NCBI GenBank assembly: GCA_900552985.1
Contig: USBP01000071.1
Coordinates: 1 to 7,033 of the forward strand
DNA length: 7,033 bases
DNA from: an uncultured Oscillospiraceae bacterium
GTDB lineage: Bacteria; Bacillota; Clostridia; Oscillospirales; Acutalibacteraceae
Reading direction: 5' to 3'
The position numbers were made by a program, and so were the translations under genes. Under the pieces are notes generated by a model that searched no databases, was not told the DNA's origin, and worked only from the letters and a program-made list of their open reading frames with translations. Each line of letters starts with the position of its first letter. Within the stretch, counting starts at the first letter, position 1. Shown piece after piece: positions 1 through 4,334 of this stretch.

Positions 1-484
1 AGTACGTCCAGGTACTGCTCCTCCACCAGCGCCACAGGGACATAATCAGGTTAAAGCAGATGACGCACAGCATCAGCGCCCAGATATACGGCATGCGCGG
101 AATCAGGATAAAGAAAAGGCACGAAGCGGGGATGCCAAACAGCAGGTAGGGCCTGCGCTTCCCCAAGCGGCTGTGCGTCCGGTCGGAAAACTTGCCGAAC
201 AGCGGCTGAAAAATCACGCCAAACACATTGTCAATGACCATGATGGCACCGATCAGGCCGCCGATTACGCCCCTGCCGACGACATCCTCTCCGCCGAACA
301 GATTCGCCAGCCACGGCACCTTCTCCGCAATCCCCATAACAGCCGGTGAAGCGGACAGCATATCGTCCAGAATCGGCGGGACATAGGCGTTATAAACCGC
401 CCAGGCAATTGAACTCGCCATAAAGCCGAAACCGATCAGGAACGTCAGCTTATAGTTGAGCTTCATTTTGTTCTGCTCTGCCAT
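1..484 (-). CDS. MFS transporter, SLC45/GPH-like sugar carrier, N-terminal part (runs off the left edge)
   Basis: The first 161 codons of a polytopic membrane transporter, probably moving a sugar or glycoside with a cation across the cytoplasmic membrane. Hydrophobic spans are visible at about residues 13-39 (after the NYKLTF start), 72-98, 113-129 and 133-150. Between spans 2 and 3 lies a loop, GKFSDRTHSRLGKRRPY (97-113), which is the major facilitator motif A (G-x-x-x-D-R-x-G-R/K-R). The preceding D85-N-V-F-G-V-I-F-Q-P-L-F-G pattern is typical of the SLC45/sucrose-carrier and GPH-like branches. Three ATG codons stand in tandem (490, 487, 484). The third is chosen because it lies 7 nt from the GGGAG at 492-496, while the first lies only 1 nt away. 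The gene follows rsgI on the same strand but has its own promoter. After S149-L-W-R the family's usual A/S-P-V-V-A-L-M-P-D run is missing in this frame, so the last ~10 residues are doubtful. The substrate is not determinable. Confidence 0.85.
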   Translation of the reverse strand, partial: MAEQNKMKLNYKLTFLIGFGFMASSIAWAVYNAYVPPILDDMLSASPAVMGIAEKVPWLANLFGGEDVVGRGVIGGLIGAIMVIDNVFGVIFQPLFGKFSDRTHSRLGKRRPYLLFGIPASCLFFILIPRMPYIWALMLCVICFNLIMSLWRWWRSSTWTY

Positions 485-510
485 CATCATTCTCCCTTTG
501 CAATAAAATC

Positions 511-535
511 TGCCTCAAGCGGCATGCCGCAGGCA
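511..535. promoter_or_regulatory. Palindrome in the MFS gene leader, candidate operator or hairpin
   Basis: A perfect 12-bp palindrome GCGGCATGCCGC at 519-530 is flanked by a further inverted pair, TGCCT (511-515) and AGGCA (531-535), with a CAA bulge on one side. It lies between the predicted transcription start (near 545) and the ribosome binding site of the MFS gene. It could bind a dimeric repressor or fold into a hairpin in the mRNA leader. There is no U-tract behind it, so it is not an intrinsic terminator. The role is inferred from position only. Confidence 0.45.
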
Positions 536-551
536 ATAAAAATCCGCATTC

Positions 552-580
552 AGTATAACAATTATTTGTAGATATTGCAA
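552..580 (-). promoter_or_regulatory. Sigma-A-type promoter of the MFS transporter gene
   Basis: On the minus strand, TTGCAA (575-580) is followed after exactly 17 bp by TATACT (552-557). A TG one base upstream of the -10 (TGTTATACT) makes it an extended -10 element. The predicted start is near 545, giving a leader of about 60 nt before the ATG at 484. It suggests that the transporter is transcribed independently of the sigI-rsgI operon upstream. Confidence 0.7.
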
Positions 581-667
581 CGGAGTTTTTTATTTTATCT
601 CACGCTTTTGCCGGGGGCGGCCCTTTTGACACGGTGGACAGCCTGCAAAGACGCTCCCCCGCAGGGG

Positions 668-2263
668 TCAATCACGCTCCCATTCCGCCCCGTTGGAGGC
701 GGTAAACGCGCCGGAGACAGTCAGCGCAAAGGGCGAGCCCGTCACCTCCAGACGGTAGCGCCCGCCCGCCTGGAGGCCGTCAAAGCGCAGCCGAAGCGCA
801 TCGCCATCCGGCTGCTCCACAACTACTGCTGAAAGCCTGGTCCCATCCGCCGCCACTGCGGCTGCCGACAGGCTTTCCTGCCAATTCAATTCCTCCTGGA
901 ATGTGACCTCCACGAGATTTCCCTCCGCATGGAATTCCGTGCGCTCAATCACCGGCAGTTCCGCCTGCGCGATGAGGCAATCTCCATACAGTGTTTGGGC
1001 GCTTTTTCCAATCTGCACATTGGTAATTGCCGCCGTGATAAGGGCATCGGGTGAAAGGCCCGGCGCGGTGAGATACCAATATCCGCCCTCATATCCCGCG
1101 ATTTCACAGGCAATCTGTTCGCCTTCGCGCGTAAGCAGCACCGCCTGCTCTTGCCCGGTAGGAGAAATATCCTCCGCTTCCTCAAACCGGATGCCGAATT
1201 TTCCATCCGCCATATACTCCAGCCTGAGCAGGTCCTCCGCCTCCTCATAGCGTGCATAGCGGCCTTTTTGATAGCAAAAATTTGCAGTAAAGGAGCGCTC
1301 TTCCCCCTGCTCATCCCTCATGCCGGAAACCTGTACCGTGCAGACGGAGCCGCTGGAAACGCCCTGTGCCGCAACGGAAAAGCGGTCGTCTTTCACCTCA
1401 ACCAGCTTCGCCTCGACCGGCTCGCCGCCAGCCGGCGTAATCAAAATGATTTCCCGCCCGGTGAGGGAAAAATCCTGCGTAAACCGCAGCTCAATGCTTC
1501 CATCCCCATGCACACGAACGCCCATCAGATCAAGAAAATCCTCCCCCAGCCCTGCCTGCTCATAGGCATCCTCCAGGCTCATCCCCTGCGCCACGAGCGA
1601 ATCGATATAGGCGCGCATCTGCTGCGCCGTATCAAAGCTTTGCCTGCGAACGGAAATCTTTGAGTCGATTCCCCTCTCTGCAAAAACCTGATTTGCCGTG
1701 TCTGTCATATCCTTTTCGAGCTGCTCCGTTTTCTGCGCTGTCGCTCCGGCCACAGAGATCAAAATATCCTTCCCTTCTTCAGAAAAATAACCGTCTGCAA
1801 TTGCCTGGTTGAGAATCAGGCGCATCGCCTGCGATGCATCCGCACTTGCGGCCTCTACCTGTCGCACCAGGGCCTTTCCATCTTCATTAATGCCAACCAG
1901 GCCTATCACCCTGCCCAAACGGTTGAGCTCGATGCGCACAACCGGGTTGATTGCAATTTCGACGCTGGCAGCTGCCGTGGTAAGCATTTGATAGCCCTGC
2001 TGCACACCAAGAAACAGCACAATGCATGCGGCAGCGGCAATCACCCATTTTTTGATACGCCGGAGTGTAACCACACGGCCCTGAGCGGGCGTTTTTTCCT
2101 CTGGAGCTTCTTCCCGTTCAGGCAGGGCAAGCTCCAGGCAATCGGCATCCAGTTCCATACCCACTTCCCAGCCGGGCTGCCCATCGACTGTATAAAACCC
2201 GCCATCCTCCGCCAAAAGGACTGCGCGGCCACCATCTATCTCTACTACCAAAACCCGTCTCAC
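668..2263 (-). CDS. rsgI: RsgI-type anti-sigma-I factor with a three-module Ig-like ectodomain
   Basis: A 531-residue membrane anti-sigma factor that should bind and silence the SigI encoded just upstream. Residues 1-45 match the cytoplasmic RsgI anti-sigma domain (VLVVEIDGGRAVLLAEDGGF, then W-E-V-G-M-E-L). A single membrane span covers about 73-90. Residues 98-205 are the conserved RsgI external domain, with V-E-I-A-I-N-P-V-V-R-I-E-L-N-R at 101-115; the Asn106-Pro107 bond corresponds to the autocleavage site described for the family. A helical stretch (about 208-246) follows, then three similar beta-rich modules at about 247-332, 339-430 and 438-525, each with a G-x-hydrophobic strand pattern ending near a conserved F/C strand. 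No carbohydrate-binding or hydrolase signature was recognised. Start codon: GTG, with AAGGAGG 9 nt upstream. The GTG overlaps the sigI stop (GTGA), so translation is probably coupled. The N-terminal identity is very secure; the module count is by eye. Confidence 0.93.
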   Translation of the reverse strand: MRRVLVVEIDGGRAVLLAEDGGFYTVDGQPGWEVGMELDADCLELALPEREEAPEEKTPAQGRVVTLRRIKKWVIAAAACIVLFLGVQQGYQMLTTAAASVEIAINPVVRIELNRLGRVIGLVGINEDGKALVRQVEAASADASQAMRLILNQAIADGYFSEEGKDILISVAGATAQKTEQLEKDMTDTANQVFAERGIDSKISVRRQSFDTAQQMRAYIDSLVAQGMSLEDAYEQAGLGEDFLDLMGVRVHGDGSIELRFTQDFSLTGREIILITPAGGEPVEAKLVEVKDDRFSVAAQGVSSGSVCTVQVSGMRDEQGEERSFTANFCYQKGRYARYEEAEDLLRLEYMADGKFGIRFEEAEDISPTGQEQAVLLTREGEQIACEIAGYEGGYWYLTAPGLSPDALITAAITNVQIGKSAQTLYGDCLIAQAELPVIERTEFHAEGNLVEVTFQEELNWQESLSAAAVAADGTRLSAVVVEQPDGDALRLRFDGLQAGGRYRLEVTGSPFALTVSGAFTASNGAEWERD

Positions 2264-2961
2264 TGCTGCCCGCCTCCTTCCGGCCCTCTCAAACGGATGT
2301 ATTCCCGGATATATGGATAATCCCCTCTGTGCACTAGCACCGCTGCCACCAGATATCTGCGGTGATCCTCCAAAACCTTGGGCTTGATACCCAGCGCTTT
2401 GGCAAGCACTTTTACCGGCAGCTTGCGCTTACGCTGAAATGCTTCCAGCATCTGCGTATCCTGTAGAAGATAATACACTGCGGCCTTACAGGCCTTTCGT
2501 GTGGAATCATGGCGCGGCGTCGCCTGCGCCAGCTCCTGAAAGGAGATCGACCACTCCTGCAGCTCTTCGGCCAAAAGCCTGATTTCCTCCCGCCGGGCCT
2601 CCTGCTCGCTTTGCAGGCGGTGGGCGTGCTGTGAAGCCACATCGATGAAAGCACGGCTTTCTTCGTTCTCCTGATCCAAAAGGGGTGTCTCTCTCCCTGC
2701 CGCATCGCGCCGGATGCAGTCAATGACCCGCCTGCTGATCAAAAGCTTGGCAAAGGATAAAAAGCTGCCCTTCCCCGGATCAAAGCCTTGCACAGCCTGC
2801 GCAAACGCCAACATCCCGGCCTGTACATAATCCTCCGACGCTTTCGGGCAGCTTTTTAATATGACTGACAGAATAAAGGGGCGGTATTCCTTCAGCAAAG
2901 CATCCAGCTCTGTACCAGACGTTTTTGCAGCCTGCACTCTGTCTGTAAGCGTTTGCCCCAT
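2260..2961 (-). CDS. sigI: RNA polymerase sigma factor SigI
   Basis: A 233-residue alternative sigma factor of the SigI family, which directs RNA polymerase to stress, cell-wall or polysaccharide-degradation promoters depending on the species. Region 2 spans about residues 20-86: E25-Y-R-P-F-I, then E-D-Y-V-Q-A-G-M-L-A-F-A, F-D-P-G-K-G-S-F-L-S-F-A and R-R-V-I-D-C-I-R-R-D, which cover core binding and -10 recognition. The C-terminal SigI-specific helix-turn-helix domain runs about 130-222, with W137-S-I-S-F-Q-E-L, T148-P-R-H-D-S-T-R, L181-P-V-K-V-L-A-K-A-L and R201-R-Y-L-V-A-A; length matches the family. An upstream in-frame TTG at 2979 is possible, but the strong AAGGAGGTG (2968-2976) lies inside that extension and 6 nt before the ATG at 2961, so 2961 is taken as the start. 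It is the first gene of a two-gene operon with rsgI. A vegetative-type promoter with palindromes lies about 45 bp upstream. Confidence 0.95.
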   Translation of the reverse strand: MGQTLTDRVQAAKTSGTELDALLKEYRPFILSVILKSCPKASEDYVQAGMLAFAQAVQGFDPGKGSFLSFAKLLISRRVIDCIRRDAAGRETPLLDQENEESRAFIDVASQHAHRLQSEQEARREEIRLLAEELQEWSISFQELAQATPRHDSTRKACKAAVYYLLQDTQMLEAFQRKRKLPVKVLAKALGIKPKVLEDHRRYLVAAVLVHRGDYPYIREYIRLRGPEGGGQQ

Positions 2962-2967
2962 GGGCGG

Positions 2968-2976
2968 CACCTCCTT
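2968..2976 (-). promoter_or_regulatory. Ribosome binding site that fixes the sigI start
   Basis: AAGGAGGTG on the minus strand is a near-perfect match to the anti-Shine-Dalgarno sequence and stands 6 nt before the ATG at 2961. It rules out the longer reading starting at TTG 2979, which would place the site inside the coding region. Confidence 0.9.
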
Positions 2977-3005
2977 CAAAATTTGTAAGGGAAGCCTTCC
3001 GGCCC

Positions 3006-3034
3006 ATTATACAGGAAAACGTTTTCATTGAAAA
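3006..3034 (-). promoter_or_regulatory. Promoter of the sigI-rsgI operon
   Basis: A perfect TATAAT (3006-3011) lies 17 bp from TTTTCA (3029-3034; four of six matches to TTGACA) on the minus strand. The predicted start is near 2999, giving a leader of about 38 nt. The -10 is strong and the -35 weak, and the spacer is filled by a palindrome (3014-3027). The form is vegetative (sigma-A). No ACCCCC...CGAA pair, the SigI promoter form known in Bacillus, was seen nearby. Confidence 0.65.
3014..3027 (-). promoter_or_regulatory. cre-like operator in the sigI promoter spacer
   Basis: The minus strand reads TGAAAACGTTTTCC, containing the perfect palindrome GAAAACGTTTTC. Against the catabolite-response element consensus TGWAANCGNTNWCA, every specified position matches except the last (C instead of A). 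It sits entirely between the -35 and -10, where bound CcpA or another LacI-family protein would block polymerase. Which protein binds is inference; no regulator gene is in the window. Confidence 0.55.
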
Positions 3035-3042
3035 CCGGTTTT
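3031..3042. promoter_or_regulatory. Second palindrome over the sigI -35 region
   Basis: AAAACCGGTTTT is a perfect 12-bp palindrome overlapping the -35 hexamer. Its centre lies 16 bp from the centre of the cre-like palindrome, and both share AAAAC half-sites. It may be a second operator for the same or a related regulator. The sites also form an inverted pair GTTTTC-ATT-GAAAAC between them, so a DNA or RNA fold is an alternative. Confidence 0.4.
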
Positions 3043-3251
3043 GACCGCAGCCCTTTCCCCTTTTGATCCATTCGCACCCGCTCCTCACATTTTGGTGTTG
3101 TTGCTTAAAAATTTTTGGAATACGCTTCCGGGAAGGCTCTTTTGAGGAGCCATTTTACAAAATAATACGAAAGGCAAGAACAAAGCACCTGTGCATAAAA
3201 CAATGCCTCTAATTGAAAAAAGGTAACTGCTATACAGGGTGCAGTTCATTT
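3043..3251. other. Gene-free spacer between the DUF1835 gene and the sigI promoter
   Basis: About 210 bp without a convincing open frame, tRNA or known riboswitch pattern. It holds an AT-rich AAAAATTTTT palindrome near 3107-3116, an 11-bp CTTCCGGGAAG inverted repeat (3125-3135) directly joined to the GGCTC/GAGCC hairpin (3135-3151), and GCACCTGTGC (3185-3194). No complete second promoter was found on either strand. Function unknown. Confidence 0.4.
3135..3151. repeat. Short inverted repeat (hairpin)
   Basis: GGCTC (3135-3139) and GAGCC (3147-3151) form a 5-bp GC-rich stem with a 7-nt loop. On the plus strand it is followed by ATTTTAC; on the minus strand, the transcribed direction here, it is followed by a GC-rich run. 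It is therefore not a clear terminator for the upstream DUF1835 gene. Confidence 0.35.
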
Positions 3252-3269
3252 AAAACCGCCTCCGGTTTT
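3252..3269 (-). terminator. Likely terminator of the DUF1835 gene
   Basis: On the minus strand AAAACCG-GAGG-CGGTTTT folds into a 7-bp stem with a 4-nt loop, ending in TTTTAAA, about 34 nt beyond the stop codon at 3303. The GC core is only three pairs, so it may be weak. The A/T flanks make it symmetrical, so it could act on either strand. Its half-sites are the same as those of the AAAACCGGTTTT palindrome upstream of sigI. Confidence 0.5.
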
Positions 3270-3302
3270 CCGCAAAATCAAGCGCGTGGCGCAGCGCCCT
3301 TT

Positions 3303-4268
3303 TCAACCGAATGAAATCGTCTTTTTTAAAAGGCGGCAATAGCTTGGATCCCCCGGCCCGGCTGCTGTAACGGCGGCCAACTGCCCGCTTTCGATCATCG
3401 CCTCAATGCGCATGGCAAGCCAGCCGTCGCCAATTCCAAGGTGATATTTGCCTAAAATTTTCCCAATTAATTTTGCCTCATGGAAAGGATCACTCTGCGC
3501 AGCGATCTCGCAAAGGAGAAAGGGATCATAAAACGACGCTGGTACGCTTTGCAGACAGCCGTTTATAACGGCGCGCAGAGGAGCGTTTTCCCTTTGCAGC
3601 TCCCGCCACCGCGAGGCGGCGGCAGGAATAAAAGCGGGCTCCGCCCTCTTTTGCAGGCTGATATAAGGTTGCCAATCGCCCGGCGCAATTTCGCCCCATC
3701 CCGCGCTATGCGTCACCACTGCATCCTCACGCAGTTCCCAGCCTGGGAGCTCTACCAAATCAATCGCCGGAGCGCCTTCCCATTGCGACACCTGCGCCAT
3801 CAACCAAAATAGACCACACAGCTCGTCGGCCTGTTCGCTATACCAGATGCGGAGGGATTCCCCCTCCGACAACCGCTGTTGGAGAAGCGCCAGGCTCTCA
3901 CTCGCCCGCTGCACAATCACTTTTGCCGCTGCTGCGCCCTCACCACTGGGATAACTGCCAAACAATTTCTCCAGCGTTTTGACGCGCTCTGCGCCCATGG
4001 CATTGCCCGAAATATCCCCAACGCTGTGTACAAGCGGAAAATAAAAGATATCTGCGACTTTGCCCCCCATCAGAACGGCCTGCTCCCATTTCAAACGCTC
4101 TTCTTCCTCCAACCTCCGCTGAATCGCCTTTTTTTCCGCTTTTGAAGCTTCTCGATCTGTTCCCGACAGAATCATGCCTATGGAGGCGGGCCTGTATGTT
4201 CCCTTTCCATAGCTTTGCGCCTGCTTTAGACTGCCCGCAGCACTCTCGCTGAAAACAACCTCTAACAT
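3303..4268 (-). CDS. DUF1835 / DUF3658 family protein
   Basis: A 321-residue soluble protein of a family common in Bacillota with no established biochemical role. The N-terminus MLEVVFSESAAGSLKQAQ is the hallmark of DUF1835. Further family-like segments are a charged linker near residues 44-65, F-P-L-V-H-S-V-G-D-I-S-G, L-R-I-W-Y-S-E-Q-A-D-E-L-C-G-L-F-W-L, E-L-P-G-W, and W-R-E-L-Q-R-E-N-A-P-L-R-A-V-I-N-G followed by S-V-P-A-S-F-Y-D. The end (about 260-318, L-I-G-K-I-L-G-K-Y-H-L-G-I-G-D-G-W-L-A-M-R-I) resembles DUF3658. No signal peptide or membrane span is seen. An upstream GTG at 4277 overlaps the ribosome binding site AAGGAG (4277-4282), so the ATG at 4268, 8 nt downstream of it, is chosen. 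A strong terminator stands just upstream and no separate promoter was found, so its expression may depend on read-through from the LCP gene. Confidence 0.85.
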   Translation of the reverse strand: MLEVVFSESAAGSLKQAQSYGKGTYRPASIGMILSGTDREASKAEKKAIQRRLEEEERLKWEQAVLMGGKVADIFYFPLVHSVGDISGNAMGAERVKTLEKLFGSYPSGEGAAAAKVIVQRASESLALLQQRLSEGESLRIWYSEQADELCGLFWLMAQVSQWEGAPAIDLVELPGWELREDAVVTHSAGWGEIAPGDWQPYISLQKRAEPAFIPAAASRWRELQRENAPLRAVINGCLQSVPASFYDPFLLCEIAAQSDPFHEAKLIGKILGKYHLGIGDGWLAMRIEAMIESGQLAAVTAAGPGDPSYCRLLKKTISFG

Positions 4269-4289
4269 CGCCCACACTCCTTTTCTAAA

Positions 4290-4324
4290 GAAAAAATACC
4301 GACGGCTTTTCCAGCCGCCGATAT
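4290..4324 (-). terminator. Strong intrinsic terminator after the LCP gene
   Basis: On the minus strand ATATCGGCGGCT (4313-4324) pairs over 12 positions, two of them G-U, with AGCCGTCGGTAT (4296-4307) around a 5-nt loop GGAAA. Six T residues follow (4290-4295). It begins 10 nt past the LCP stop codon and its T-tract ends 7 nt before the AAGGAG of the DUF1835 gene. Confidence 0.9.
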
Positions 4325-4334
4325 TTCTTTCTCA

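Noticed and set aside
642..665. Inverted repeat CCTGC/GCAGG just after the rsgI stop codon as a terminator
   Set aside because: Only five pairs with a 14-nt loop and no T-tract on the transcribed strand; no convincing rsgI terminator was found between 591 and 667.
575..832. Plus-strand open frame of 85 codons overlapping the 3' end of rsgI
   Set aside because: It lies antisense to a well-supported gene, has no ribosome binding site, and its composition mirrors the opposite-strand codons.
1151..1663. Plus-strand open frame of 170 codons inside rsgI
   Set aside because: It lies wholly within rsgI on the opposite strand, resembles no known family and has no start signals.
2780..3088. Minus-strand frame of 102 codons over the sigI 5' end and promoter
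   Set aside because: It overlaps sigI in another frame and would cross the sigI promoter and ribosome binding site. A purine-rich GAGGAG lies within its own first codons, so it does not serve as a start signal.
3060..3110. SigI-type promoter suggested by TGCGAATGG
   Set aside because: The CGAA is present, but the only -35-like sequence (ACACCA) is a poor match to ACCCCC and the spacing is too long.
3185..3194. GCACCTGTGC as an SOS (LexA) box
   Set aside because: It does not fit the Gram-positive GAAC-N4-GTTC pattern and no promoter adjoins it.
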